Source: Agrobacterium tumefaciens
GTDB taxonomy: Bacteria; Pseudomonadota; Alphaproteobacteria; Rhizobiales; Rhizobiaceae
Assembly: GCF_017726655.1 (NCBI RefSeq)
Contig: NZ_CP072308.1
Location: 2,300,501-2,364,500, forward strand
Reading direction: 5' to 3'
DNA length: 64,000 bases
Made by a program: the position numbers and the translations under genes. How positions within the stretch are numbered: position 1 is the first letter of the stretch; each line of letters opens with the position of its first letter. A model generated the notes under the pieces. The model was not told the origin of the DNA. It was given only the letters and a program-made list of their open reading frames with translations, and did no database searches. Below, in pieces: positions 1 through 8,849 of this stretch.

Positions 1-110
1 CGCTAGCACCCAATTTATCCATTATGCCTTATCTGCCTACAGCCGTGTTGCAATGCGCAGACTTTCCCAGTATCGAAAACCAAATCCAACCCGTCGAATG
101 AGGGAAGCGA

Positions 111-644
111 ATGCGTATCGATGCAATCTCCGTAGGCAAAAATCCGCCGGAAGACGTTAATGTTATCGTTGAAGTGCCGGTCGGCGGACATCCGATCAAG
201 TACGAGATGGACAAGGATGCCGGCGCGCTGATCGTTGATCGCTTTCTCTACACGCCGATGACCTACCCGGGTAACTACGGCTTCGTGCCGCACACCCTGT
301 CCGACGACGGTGACCCGATCGACGTGCTCATCTGCAATACCCGCCCTCTCGTTCCGGGCTGTGTGATCAATGTCCGCCCCATCGGCGTGATGATCATGGA
401 AGACGACGGTGGCAAGGACGAGAAAATCCTCGCTGTTCCGGTTCCGAAACTGACGCGTCGTTACGACAAGGTCAACAACTACACCGATCTGCCGGAAATC
501 ACGCTGAAGCAGATCGAGCACTTCTTCGAGCACTACAAGGATCTGGAGCCCGGCAAGTGGGTGAAGATGGGCGGCTGGCAGGATGTCGACGTCGCCAAGA
601 AGCTGATCGTCGAAGCCATCGAGCGCTACAAGACCCAGGGTTGA
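111..644 (+). CDS. ppa: inorganic pyrophosphatase, family I
   Basis: Soluble cytoplasmic enzyme that hydrolyses pyrophosphate to two phosphates and so pulls biosynthetic reactions forward. The 177-residue protein has the usual length for bacterial family I enzymes. The metal-binding signature DGDPID is at residues 66-71, and the conserved YPGNYGFVP stretch lies at about 52-60. The ATG at 111 follows a GAGGGA Shine-Dalgarno. The gene is transcribed alone and converges on the DUF167 gene, with only six bases between the stop codons. The 110 bases before it hold no other gene that I can support. Confidence 0.97.
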   Translation: MRIDAISVGKNPPEDVNVIVEVPVGGHPIKYEMDKDAGALIVDRFLYTPMTYPGNYGFVPHTLSDDGDPIDVLICNTRPLVPGCVINVRPIGVMIMEDDGGKDEKILAVPVPKLTRRYDKVNNYTDLPEITLKQIEHFFEHYKDLEPGKWVKMGGWQDVDVAKKLIVEAIERYKTQG

Positions 645-650
645 TCCCGG

Positions 651-956
651 CTAAAGCTCTTTGAACAGCTCTTCAAAATCCTCCGGGTCGGCGTCGATCC
701 GGAGGATTTTTTTGCGTGCTGTTTCGCCTGAGAGGAGGCTGATGGCGGATTTGGGCAGGCCGAATTTTTTCGCCAGCAAAACAATCAGCGCCTTGTTCGC
801 CTTGCCGCCTTCCGGGGCGGCGCTGACGCGGGCCTTGAGATGCGCGTTTCCGTTTGCATCCCGATCCACACCCTCGATGGCGTCGCGCCCGCCATTTGGC
901 GTGAGGCGCACCGTCAGGCGGACATGATCATTCTGCTTTTGCCAGCAGCCGCTCAA
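651..956 (-). CDS. DUF167 (YggU family) protein
   Basis: Small conserved protein of about 101 residues with the DUF167 core: a basic N-terminal strand region ([14 protein letters not shown]), then the conserved [12 protein letters not shown] block and a C-terminal [10 protein letters not shown] stretch. No biochemical function is established for the family. I place the start at a TTG at 956, because its bases overlap the stop codon of the upstream yggT and because the longer frame back to 1325 reads through yggT in another frame with low-complexity sequence. The yggT-DUF167 pairing also exists in E. coli (yggT-yggU), which supports the reading. The non-ATG start is inferred. Confidence 0.85.
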   Translation of the reverse strand: MSGCWQKQNDHVRLTVRLTPNGGRDAIEGVDRDANGNAHLKARVSAAPEGGKANKALIVLLAKKFGLPKSAISLLSGETARKKILRIDADPEDFEELFKEL

Positions 957-1243
957 GCGACCATCGGGTAAAGCGTGTTCCACATGAAGGAGCGGATGAA
1001 GAAGATGATCAGCAACACAATGATCGGCGAAATATCGATGCCACCGAGATTGGGCAGAACGCGGCGGATGGGGCGCAGAACCGGTTCCGTGACATTGTAC
1101 AGAAAGCTGCCGATGGCGTTGACGAACTGGTTGCGGGAATTGATGACATTGAAGGCGTAAAGCCAGGAAAAGATGGCGCTGCCGATCAGCACCCAGGTGT
1201 AGAGGTTCAAGGCCAGATCGATGGTCTGAAACAGGGCAAGCAT
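953..1243 (-). CDS. YggT family membrane protein
   Basis: About 96 residues with two hydrophobic stretches: a first helix near residues 4-30 ([19 protein letters not shown]) and a second at the C-terminus ([17 protein letters not shown]). Between them is the family motif [14 protein letters not shown]. YggT proteins are integral membrane proteins of unclear role, linked in other bacteria to osmotic or ion homeostasis and often found beside cell-division or pyrroline-reductase genes. The ATG at 1243 is chosen because GGAG lies about seven bases upstream; an in-frame ATG at 1273 has no such site. Its end overlaps the start of the DUF167 gene. Confidence 0.88.
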   Translation of the reverse strand: MLALFQTIDLALNLYTWVLIGSAIFSWLYAFNVINSRNQFVNAIGSFLYNVTEPVLRPIRRVLPNLGGIDISPIIVLLIIFFIRSFMWNTLYPMVA

Positions 1244-1487
1244 CAATATCTCCGTATCTTGGTTGCAAGACATTTAGACATTCGGCGCTGAACCGGCAAG
1301 TGTTGCGCCAGATCGTAATCATCATTGGTCGAATCCCACCGGCGATGATCGTGATCTGACCGACGACTCCCAGGCGGATTTCGGGCTGGAACCGCTCGGA
1401 CTGTCAGCTCTCCCGCCGATGAGGGCTGGTCATTCCTGTCATATCGCTTTATTGCCATCTCCATATTCCCTCGCGAGCACCCAGCCG

Positions 1488-2720
1488 ATGTCTCTCCCTT
1501 CTGCCGAAAACCGTTTCGGTGCATTCCGGCATTCATCTTATCGCCGTTTCTTCAGCGCCCGGTTTTTTTCGGCCTTCGCCATTCAGATCGTCAGCGTTTC
1601 CGTCGGCTGGCAGATGTATGAGGTGACCGGTAATGCCTTTTATCTAGGTTTGATCGGTCTTTTCCAGTTTCTGCCTTCGCTGCTCTTGATCCTTGTGACG
1701 GGAACGGTTGCCGACCGGCACAATCGCCGCCGCATCATGTCCGTATGCTTGCTGGTTGCGGCGCTTTGCGCGGTCGCTCTGCTGGCGCTGACGCTGACGC
1801 ACAGCTTTTCCCCATGGCCGGTCTTCGCAATTCTTGTCGTCTTCGGCATCGAGCGCGCCTTCATGGGACCGGCGGTGCAGTCGCTGGCGCCCAATCTCGT
1901 GCCCGTTGAGGACTTGCCGAATGCGATCGCCTGGAATTCGTCGTCCTGGCAGATGGCGTCCATTATGGGGCCTGTTGCTGGCGGTCTGCTTTATGGCCTC
2001 GGCGCTTCGGTTGCTTATAGCGTTGCGCTTGTGCTCTTCATGATCTCCGCAGCCCTTGCGATAGCGATCCGCAAGCCGGAACAACGCGGTCCGGCAAAAG
2101 CGATCAGCCTCGAAACCATGCTCGCCGGCTTCAAATTCATCTCGCAGGAGAAGATCGTCCTCGGCGCGATATCGCTCGATCTCTTTGCGGTGCTCCTGGG
2201 TGGCGCGGTTGCGTTGATGCCGATCTTTGCCAAGGAAGTGCTGACGCTTGGCCCATGGGGTCTGGGTCTTCTGCGCGCAGCGCCCGGTATCGGGGCCATT
2301 ACCGTCGCCGTCATTCTCGCATTCAAGCCTATTCGCCACCATGCGGGCCTGCTGATGTTTGCCGGCGTTGGCCTTTTCGGTGTTTCGACCGTCGTCTTCG
2401 GCCTGTCACAAACCGCATGGCTGTCCATCGCCGCGCTGGTTGTCATGGGCGCTTCAGACATGGTGTCGGTTTATGTGCGCGAGACCCTCATTGCGCTCTG
2501 GACGCCGGATGAGGTGCGTGGACGCGTCAATGCGGTGAACATGGTCTTCGTTGGCGCATCGAACGAGCTTGGCGAGTTCCGCGCCGGTACCATGGCGCAT
2601 GTCGTAGGCGCGGTACCGGCCGTTGTCATCGGCGGGGCTGGCACGCTTGCGGTGGCGGTCATCTGGGCGCTTGGTTTTTCCAAGCTGCGCAAGATCGACA
2701 ATCTGGACGCGCCGCATTGA
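1488..2720 (+). CDS. MFS transporter (EntS-like exporter)
   Basis: Major facilitator superfamily protein of about 410 residues with alternating hydrophobic helices throughout, predicted to sit in the inner membrane. The loop motif GTVADRHNRRRIM, about residues 67-79, is the MFS motif A between helices 2 and 3. The overall pattern (an N-terminal FRHSSYRRFFSARF segment and the later ERAFMGPAVQSLAPNLVP region) resembles the enterobactin-exporter/DUF894 branch. The substrate cannot be told from sequence. The start at 1488 begins at MSLPSAENRF; an in-frame ATG at 1419 would add 23 residues unlike the family. No strong ribosome-binding site is visible, so the exact start is uncertain. The gene stands alone. 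Confidence 0.88.
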   Translation: MSLPSAENRFGAFRHSSYRRFFSARFFSAFAIQIVSVSVGWQMYEVTGNAFYLGLIGLFQFLPSLLLILVTGTVADRHNRRRIMSVCLLVAALCAVALLALTLTHSFSPWPVFAILVVFGIERAFMGPAVQSLAPNLVPVEDLPNAIAWNSSSWQMASIMGPVAGGLLYGLGASVAYSVALVLFMISAALAIAIRKPEQRGPAKAISLETMLAGFKFISQEKIVLGAISLDLFAVLLGGAVALMPIFAKEVLTLGPWGLGLLRAAPGIGAITVAVILAFKPIRHHAGLLMFAGVGLFGVSTVVFGLSQTAWLSIAALVVMGASDMVSVYVRETLIALWTPDEVRGRVNAVNMVFVGASNELGEFRAGTMAHVVGAVPAVVIGGAGTLAVAVIWALGFSKLRKIDNLDAPH

Positions 2721-2732
2721 TTCCATAAGGAA

Positions 2733-3464
2733 TCAGCGCTGCGCCTTGCCCTCAAATACCAGATCGAGAAAATTGCCGAGCCAGGCCCTCAGCGGCGTGT
2801 CGAACAACATGCGGCCTTCTAGATGCTGGCTGCCCACCTGCGCATTCGGCATGCCAAACCGCTGCGCGCCGCGCACCACCCAGCTGTGCATCATGGCACG
2901 GGTCAGTTCGGCGTGAAACTGCAGGCCCCAGGCGTTTTTTCCGTAACGATAGGCCTGGTTAGGGTAGGTTTCGCCCGATGCCAGCAATTCGGCGCCGCGC
3001 GGTAGCTCGAACCCCTCCTTGTGAAAATGATAGACCATCTTCGGCCAGTGCGGCATCAGAAGCCGGCCATGTTCGGTGGCATGGAGCGGATACCAGCCGA
3101 TCTCTACCTTGCCTTCCCTGTCTGCCTCAACCTTGCCGCCCAGATGTTTTGACAGCATCTGTGCACCGAGACAGATGCCGAGAAAGGGCTTGTCTTCCTT
3201 CAGCGGCACCTTCAGCCAGTCGATTTCGGCTTTAATGTAATCATGCGGGTCGTTGGCGCTCATCGGGCCGCCGAAGATAATGGCACCTGCATGGTGCGCC
3301 AGCGTCGGCGGCAGGTCGTCGCCAAGTGCCGGACGCCTTATATCCAGACGATATCCCTTCTCCACCAGCATCTGGCCGACGCGGCCGGGCGTTGAGCGTT
3401 CCTGGTGCAGGACAATAAGCAGCGAGGGTTGTTGTTTCTGTTGCCTGGAGGGGTCAAACAGCAT
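2733..3464 (-). CDS. class I glutamine amidotransferase
   Basis: A 243-residue type 1 glutamine amidotransferase (GATase1, GMP-synthase-like branch). The nucleophile elbow GICLGAQ puts the catalytic Cys at residue 98, and FHAE gives His184 and Glu186, so the triad is complete. The acceptor is unknown: such stand-alone domains act as gamma-glutamyl hydrolases or amidate unidentified substrates. The start at 3464 is supported by an 11-base overlap with the upstream terB-like gene, which points to translational coupling. A longer frame reaching 3563 is out of register with that gene. It is the last gene of the leftward heme operon. Confidence 0.92.
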   Translation of the reverse strand: MLFDPSRQQKQQPSLLIVLHQERSTPGRVGQMLVEKGYRLDIRRPALGDDLPPTLAHHAGAIIFGGPMSANDPHDYIKAEIDWLKVPLKEDKPFLGICLGAQMLSKHLGGKVEADREGKVEIGWYPLHATEHGRLLMPHWPKMVYHFHKEGFELPRGAELLASGETYPNQAYRYGKNAWGLQFHAELTRAMMHSWVVRGAQRFGMPNAQVGSQHLEGRMLFDTPLRAWLGNFLDLVFEGKAQR

Positions 3465-3942
3465 CGTCTTCGTTTTCGCTTTCTTCAGCAGGGCCGGACC
3501 TCGTGGCGGCCTGCTGACGTTGCAGAACCCTGTCGCGCACGGAAACACCAAGCAGATCGGCAACGCGCCAGATCACGTGATCTTCCATTTCGCTTCGTTC
3601 GCCGTCAGCGTAAACAATATCCCATAATATGCCAATAAGCTCGACACGCTGATCCTCATCGAGGTGGCGGCGAATATCGGCCGTGAAGCGATAATAATCG
3701 ACGGCTTCCTTACCCGCCTCCTGCCCGGCTGCGAGAAGTGCATCGAGCTTGCCGCCATCGAGATGATAATAATCGTGCAGGATTTCACGCAGGCGTTCAC
3801 GCTCGCTTTTAGAGACGGTGCCGTCAGCTTCCATCACCTGAAAACAGAGGGCGGCGACGGCCACCCGCAAATCATCCGGGCTGAAATCTCCTGCATTCGG
3901 GCCGACGAGGTTCTGGATGAAAGACTGAAATTGCTGGAACAT
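3454..3942 (-). CDS. TerB-like family protein
   Basis: A 162-residue protein with an all-helical TerB/tellurite-resistance-like fold: two similar halves each carry an acidic EADG-type loop (VMEADGTVSKSE near residues 37-48 and VYADGERSEME near 109-119) that in this family can bind metal. TerB-like proteins are linked to metal or membrane stress, but this chromosomal, stand-alone type has no proven role and there are no other ter genes nearby. The gene starts 14 bases after the hemY stop and overlaps the amidotransferase gene by 11 bases, so it is surely in the same operon. The C-terminus is charged and likely disordered. Confidence 0.88.
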   Translation of the reverse strand: MFQQFQSFIQNLVGPNAGDFSPDDLRVAVAALCFQVMEADGTVSKSERERLREILHDYYHLDGGKLDALLAAGQEAGKEAVDYYRFTADIRRHLDEDQRVELIGILWDIVYADGERSEMEDHVIWRVADLLGVSVRDRVLQRQQAATRSGPAEESENEDDAV

Positions 3943-3956
3943 CGATTGCCTGCCGG

Positions 3957-5573
3957 TCAGAAGAGTTTAAGCCGCGTTTTGGGTTCGGCTTCCATGCCTG
4001 ATTTCTTGACGCCGGGGTCGTCCGGCGCCCCACCGAAAAACGGCACGGGTTCCGTCTTCCCGTCCACCCCGTCGTGCTGCGGCGGTGCGTCAATGGTCGC
4101 AGGTTTTTTCTCTTTTGCCGCAGCGGCGGCTGGCTTCGCCTCGACCGTTGTCGTGGGTACGGGCTTCGGCTCAACTCTGGTTTCTGGCGGGCTTTCAACG
4201 ACGATTGTTCTCGCGGCCGGTTCGGTCTTGGCCGGTGCTGCCGCAAGCGCATTTTCAATCGTCATATCTTCAACCGGCCCTTCGAGCTGGCCGAAAGGTG
4301 CCTTCCATTCGAAGGCATCGAGACGCCCTGTGACAGGCGAGACAGGGAGCCATTTTTCCGATACGATGCCATCGGCGACCCAAGCCGGATCACGCGGCGC
4401 GCGCAGTGCCTGCGCCATCCAATACCGCACGCGTCCCTGGTCGCCGGTTTCGGCTTCCTCGATATCGGCCATCAACAGGAAAATGCTTTCGCGTGGCTCG
4501 ATGCGGGCGGCGGCTTCGGCCTTTTCCCGCGCCCGCCCGAATTCTTTTGCGTCAAGCGCTGCCTGCGCCACCGCAAACAGCGACTCGATATTATTCGGCT
4601 TCAGACTTTCGAGCCGCTCAGCGCGTTTGAGGCGGTCGATAGCGGTATCGCCGCTGCGCGCGCGGACATATAGCTCCGCGATCTGCGGATGAGGATCATT
4701 CTTCCAGACAGGCTCGAGAACGGCTGCTGCTTTGCGCAGATTGTCTTCACGCAGATAGGATTTTGCTGCAACCAGCGCGGCCGGAACGAGGCCTTTGGCG
4801 AGTTTCAGGGCGTGCTTTGCGTCCTCGCGTGCGCCGACCGGATCGCTTTCAAGCTTTTCACTGGCTTTTGCTGTAAGAAGCACCGCCTTTAACCGTTCCG
4901 CCTCACCGCGCTCGATAACGCGTGCAGCCTTCTGTTGGTCAAGCAGACGGATCGCGTCATCCCACTGACCGGTGCGGCAGCGATTTTCCAGTGTCGCCTG
5001 CGCTGCCCACGGCAGGTAAGGTGCTTTTTCCGCGGCATCTTCGGCATATTGCTGGGCCGCCTCGTAGGCGCCCTGCCGGCGGGCTTCGATATAAAGGCCA
5101 CGAAGCCCAAGCTCACGTGTCTCTGGATCACGGGCCATCGCCTCGAATTTGCGCCGGGCGTCATCGTATTTGCCTTCGATGAGATCGGCCTGCGCATCCA
5201 GCAGGTGAATCAGCGGCTCCTGATCGGCGCTGAGCAGCCCCTGCGTGCGGGCCGTCATCTTGCGGGCGAGAAGGGCGTTGCCAGCGCCGGCGGCAATCAA
5301 TCCGGTGGATAGCGCCTGGTAACCGCGGTCGCGTTTGCGCGCGCGGAAATAGCGACGGGCGGCGTTGGGCGATGTCCAGATGGCGTTGATGACCCACCAG
5401 ACAAGCATCACGACGGCAACCAGCGCCGCGATCATGGCGGCGGCAACCATCAGGCTCATTTCGATCAACTGCCCCTGCCAGACGATTGAAAGGACGCCGG
5501 GTCTGTCGGCAAGCCAGGAGAAACCGAAACCAAGCGCCAGGACAATAAGGACAAACGTCAGGATTTTTGTCAT
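3957..5573 (-). CDS. hemY: HemY family TPR membrane protein
   Basis: A 538-residue protein with two N-terminal membrane helices (residues about 4-24 and 42-62), the HemY_N domain and then tetratricopeptide-like helical repeats to about residue 400. A proline/alanine/glutamate-rich tail rich in charged residues follows. This is the heme-operon HemY of proteobacteria, which is not the protoporphyrinogen oxidase of the same name; its role is probably scaffolding of late heme synthesis. The start at 5573 is set by a GGGG tract at the end of the upstream gene with suitable spacing. An in-frame ATG at 5609 lies inside the upstream gene. The stop of the Mic60-like gene lies just upstream. Confidence 0.9.
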   Translation of the reverse strand: MTKILTFVLIVLALGFGFSWLADRPGVLSIVWQGQLIEMSLMVAAAMIAALVAVVMLVWWVINAIWTSPNAARRYFRARKRDRGYQALSTGLIAAGAGNALLARKMTARTQGLLSADQEPLIHLLDAQADLIEGKYDDARRKFEAMARDPETRELGLRGLYIEARRQGAYEAAQQYAEDAAEKAPYLPWAAQATLENRCRTGQWDDAIRLLDQQKAARVIERGEAERLKAVLLTAKASEKLESDPVGAREDAKHALKLAKGLVPAALVAAKSYLREDNLRKAAAVLEPVWKNDPHPQIAELYVRARSGDTAIDRLKRAERLESLKPNNIESLFAVAQAALDAKEFGRAREKAEAAARIEPRESIFLLMADIEEAETGDQGRVRYWMAQALRAPRDPAWVADGIVSEKWLPVSPVTGRLDAFEWKAPFGQLEGPVEDMTIENALAAAPAKTEPAARTIVVESPPETRVEPKPVPTTTVEAKPAAAAAKEKKPATIDAPPQHDGVDGKTEPVPFFGGAPDDPGVKKSGMEAEPKTRLKLF

Positions 5574-5577
5574 GTCC

Positions 5578-7029
5578 TTACCCCTGCTTGCCGGTGCTGG
5601 TGATGGCACGGTTCAACGTGCCGCCGACCAGGTTTTCAACCTCAATACGCGCATCAAGCGACTTCTTATAGTCGGCGGAGGCCGACTTGGCGGCCTCGGG
5701 CAGCCCGTTCCACTCGAGCGCCGCGCCTTGCAGATCGCCGTTGCGCAACTTGTTCTCCATTCGTGCGATCATCGCTTCCGGCGTCTCTCCCTCGATATTT
5801 CCGACCGGGCGAACCTTGACGAGCGACAAGGCGCTTTCGGTCAGCCGCTCCATGATGCCCTGATTGGGGTCCGGCTGATTGATCGCGGACAGCATGGCAT
5901 TGGCGACATCGGGAAATTTCTGCATTAGTTCCGAGCGCGACGGCACACCGGTAGCGGCAAACGATTGCAGGGAAGCGATTGCGGGATCGTCAGGCGTTAC
6001 CTTTGAAAGGGTGTCGAGTTCGGTCAGGAAGGGGCCGCCACGGTCGATCGCAGCTTTCAGCCCGGCCGAGGCAATGGCGCGTGCCACTTCAATATCGTCT
6101 CTCGGTTCGTTGATCTTGGCTTCCGCATCCGAAAGGCGGCGCGTCAGGTCTGCAGTCGCGGAAGCCTGCGCGGAGCGCTCGGACTGAAGGGTGGATTCCA
6201 ACGCGGCAATTTTTTCGGCAAGCCCGTCCGCCTGCGGCGCCTCGCCTTTCGCCGCCTCGAGAGCGGCAAGACGCTGTTCAAGCGCCGAGCTGTCCGCTGC
6301 TGGCGCATTGGCGATTTGCTTGCGAAGGTTGGCTATATCCGTTTTCAGGGATGCAATTTCATCGTTACCAGCCCGTCCAGAGTTGGCGGAGGGAAGGATG
6401 CCTGCATATTGCATGCTGCCGGCGGCGGCGAGCGCCACAAGCCCACCAACGATACCGGCGGCGATGAGACCAGAGGTTGCCGCCTGGCGGCGTTCCGTCT
6501 GCGGGGGAGCCGACGGCTTGGTTGGTCCTGACGACGAGTTGGCGCTTGATGTCTTTGCAGAGGCGCTGCCCTCTGTGCTGGAAGACGATGTTGGACCAAA
6601 AGCTGGTTTCGAAGCCGCCGCTGCCGTTGCGGCCGCGGCGGCACTGGTCGCCTCCGGTTTTGCGTCGATTTTCGGCGCGGTCGAAGCTGATGACAGCGGC
6701 TCTTTCCGCTTTTCCGAAGCGGTTTCCGCCTTCTGTTCCGCAGCGGCTGCCGGGGCCGGTTTGCCCACGTTAGGCTCGGGTTCGATGCTGGTTTTCTTCG
6801 TCTCCCACAGCGGTGCCGTCGTGGCAGTTGCGGCTGTATCGGCTGTATCGGGCTTAGATTCGGAGGCGCTCGCTCCAGTCGTCGCAGCGGGCGTGCCCTC
6901 CTCGAGCTTTTCGTCCGCCTTTGCAGCGTCACCATCGGCGGAAATTGCTTTCACGTCTTTGGCATCCAGGTCGATGGTGACCGGTTCGGCTTTGGACTTG
7001 GAGTGGCGTGGCGGCTTTCCCGATACCAT
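5578..7029 (-). CDS. Mic60/mitofilin-like inner-membrane protein (COG4223)
   Basis: A 483-residue protein. Residues 1-180 form a long Ala/Ser/Lys/Glu-rich cytoplasmic segment, followed by one membrane helix near 187-210 (GLIAAGIVGGLVALAAAGS). A coiled coil follows (about 228-310, with many EIASLKTDIANLRKQI-type heptads), then a C-terminal helical domain of the mitofilin type. Alphaproteobacterial Mic60 homologues sit in just this place, between hemD and hemY, and are thought to shape intracytoplasmic membrane or tether the envelope. Which of these applies in a bacterium without lamellar membranes is open. GAGG precedes the ATG at 7029. The low-complexity N-terminus means homology searches will hit only the C-terminal half. 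Confidence 0.87.
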   Translation of the reverse strand: MVSGKPPRHSKSKAEPVTIDLDAKDVKAISADGDAAKADEKLEEGTPAATTGASASESKPDTADTAATATTAPLWETKKTSIEPEPNVGKPAPAAAAEQKAETASEKRKEPLSSASTAPKIDAKPEATSAAAAATAAAASKPAFGPTSSSSTEGSASAKTSSANSSSGPTKPSAPPQTERRQAATSGLIAAGIVGGLVALAAAGSMQYAGILPSANSGRAGNDEIASLKTDIANLRKQIANAPAADSSALEQRLAALEAAKGEAPQADGLAEKIAALESTLQSERSAQASATADLTRRLSDAEAKINEPRDDIEVARAIASAGLKAAIDRGGPFLTELDTLSKVTPDDPAIASLQSFAATGVPSRSELMQKFPDVANAMLSAINQPDPNQGIMERLTESALSLVKVRPVGNIEGETPEAMIARMENKLRNGDLQGAALEWNGLPEAAKSASADYKKSLDARIEVENLVGGTLNRAITSTGKQG

Positions 7030-7102
7030 GACAACCTCATTTCTGCCTGCAGTAATCTAAACCTAGTCAGTGACGGCGGCAAAGGAAAGAGGTGAGCTCC
7101 AA

Positions 7103-7843
7103 TTAGGTTCCAGGCTGACGGCCCAGAAGCTGAAACATCGCCGCCTCGCTCGGCTCTTCGGCAGCGAAGGATTGGCAGCGGAACATGGCCGGAACCAGAG
7201 AAAGCACGTTGCGGCTGATGGAGATAAAGCGTGTCGCGGCCAGCGCGGTCGTCAATTCAGTCGTCGATACGTGATGAAAGAAGGTGCGTGCCGCCTCGGA
7301 AGAATAGAGCATGACCACATCGGCGGGCGTCGTCACAAGCGCGGTCTCGAGGTCCTCTTCAGATATCGTTGAGGGCAACATTTCATAACAGTCTATGGAG
7401 TTGAACGGAATGCCCGCTGCAGCCAGGCTTTCTTCGAAGACTTTGCCACGGGGCCTGCCAGCGAGATAAAGCAGTGGCTGCCCTTTAGAGAAAAGTGAAT
7501 GGTGCGCTTTCACGAGCGCGGCGAGCGATACGGCATCTCCGGCGGCGGTGAATATCTGCCGAAAGCCACTCTTTTCCGCAGCCTCGGCGGTAGCTCCGCC
7601 AACCGCAAAAAGCGGTTTCGACAGGTGGGGCGCCAATTGTTCCGCGAAAGAATTTAATGCACGTACTGCTTCTGCGCTGGTTACGGCAATTGCCCCCAGC
7701 GAATCCGAAAGGGCCTGGACGGCGCGGGTTCCATGGTGGGCTGGATAAAACAGCGGCAGAAGCACCGGCCTGTGGCCAAGCGCTTCGAGTTTTGCGGCCG
7801 TCCTTTCGCCCGAACGCTGCGGCCGGGTGACGACGATCCGCAT
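7103..7843 (-). CDS. hemD: uroporphyrinogen-III synthase
   Basis: Closes and inverts ring D of hydroxymethylbilane to give uroporphyrinogen III, the branch point of heme, siroheme and cobalamin. The 246-residue protein has the normal length. It begins with the typical IVVTRPQRSGERTAAKL strand-helix and has the two-domain alpha/beta pattern, including TSAEAVRAL near residue 55 and VMLYSSEAARTF near 176. Sequence conservation in HemD is always weak, so the call rests as much on position: it starts only three bases after the hemC stop. The Mic60-like gene follows 73 bases downstream. Confidence 0.93.
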   Translation of the reverse strand: MRIVVTRPQRSGERTAAKLEALGHRPVLLPLFYPAHHGTRAVQALSDSLGAIAVTSAEAVRALNSFAEQLAPHLSKPLFAVGGATAEAAEKSGFRQIFTAAGDAVSLAALVKAHHSLFSKGQPLLYLAGRPRGKVFEESLAAAGIPFNSIDCYEMLPSTISEEDLETALVTTPADVVMLYSSEAARTFFHHVSTTELTTALAATRFISISRNVLSLVPAMFRCQSFAAEEPSEAAMFQLLGRQPGT

Positions 7844-7846
7844 CGT

Positions 7847-8776
7847 TCAGCTCCAGCCTTCGAAGAAACTGCTGCCGGCCCTCGCGCGCACCTTTTCGCC
7901 AGCCTGGCTTCCGAGCTTCACCGCATCGGCGCGATTGCCAGAAATCTCGACGCCGTGGCTCGTCTGGCCGTCGGGCGTGAGAATAAGCCCGTAAAAATGC
8001 AGGGCTTCGCCGTCGCAGGTGGCATAGCCGGCAATGGGCGTGCGACAGGAACCATCAAGCGCTGCGAGAAAGGCGCGCTCACAGATCACTGCATGAAATG
8101 TCGGCAGGTCGTTTATCGGCGCAAGCAGCGCGTCCATGCGTTTGTCCCCGATCCGGCTTTCGACGCAGATGGCACCCTGCGCCGGCGCCGGTGGGAATTC
8201 TTTCGGATCGAGAATTTCTGTCGGCACATGCTCCTTACCGAGCCGTTTCAGGCCGGCAAAGGCAAGCAGTGTCGCATCGGCCTGGCCTTCTTCGAGCTTC
8301 CGCAGGCGCGTGTCCACCAGACCGCGGAAAATGATGACGTTCAGGTCCGGCCGCAGGCGGCGGATCAGCGCCTGACGGCGCAGGGATGCTGAGCCGACGA
8401 CGGCTCCATGCGGCAGTTCCAGAAGCTTTGGCGCGGTGCGGCCGATAAAGGCATCGCGCATGTCCTCACGCGGCAGGAAAGCGGAGAGATGAAGGCCTTC
8501 CGGCAGAACGGTGGGCATGTCCTTGGAGGAGTGGACCGCGATATCAAGTCCTCCAGACAGAAGCTGGCTTTCCAGCTCCTCGGTGAACAGGCCCTTGCCG
8601 CCGATCTCCGACAGGGCGCGGTCGGTGATCCGGTCACCCTTGGTAGAGAGAACGACGATTTCGAACATCTCTTCCGGCAGGCCGTGCGCGGCCATGAGCC
8701 GGCTGCGCGTCTCATATGCCTGTGCAAGCGCCAGCGGGCTGCCGCGCGTGCCGATTCGGAAAGGTTTTGTTTGCAT
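7847..8776 (-). CDS. hemC: porphobilinogen deaminase (hydroxymethylbilane synthase)
   Basis: Condenses four porphobilinogen units into hydroxymethylbilane in the cytoplasm. The 309-residue protein shows the N-terminal [13 protein letters not shown] motif, the catalytic Asp region HSSKDMPT (residues 82-89), the arginine-rich substrate site [13 protein letters not shown], and Cys244 in GSCRTPIAG, which carries the dipyrromethane cofactor. It is the first gene of the leftward operon hemC-hemD-mic60-hemY-terB-amidotransferase. It shares a 73-base divergent promoter region with tsaD. Confidence 0.97.
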   Translation of the reverse strand: MQTKPFRIGTRGSPLALAQAYETRSRLMAAHGLPEEMFEIVVLSTKGDRITDRALSEIGGKGLFTEELESQLLSGGLDIAVHSSKDMPTVLPEGLHLSAFLPREDMRDAFIGRTAPKLLELPHGAVVGSASLRRQALIRRLRPDLNVIIFRGLVDTRLRKLEEGQADATLLAFAGLKRLGKEHVPTEILDPKEFPPAPAQGAICVESRIGDKRMDALLAPINDLPTFHAVICERAFLAALDGSCRTPIAGYATCDGEALHFYGLILTPDGQTSHGVEISGNRADAVKLGSQAGEKVRARAGSSFFEGWS

Positions 8777-8849
8777 CCGCGTCTATCCATTGTTACCGGA
8801 GTTGTCTTAGACCAACTCAGCGCATGATCGCAATGAACGAACAGATCTG

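Noticed and set aside
1243..1536. A 97-codon minus-strand frame between yggT and the MFS gene.
   Set aside because: It overlaps the MFS start region, is rich in Arg, Asn and Ser without motif, and has no ribosome-binding site.
3454..3942. TerB-like gene as part of a phage-defence or tellurite-resistance island.
   Set aside because: No terC, terD, terZ or related genes are present; it is embedded in and overlaps genes of the heme operon.
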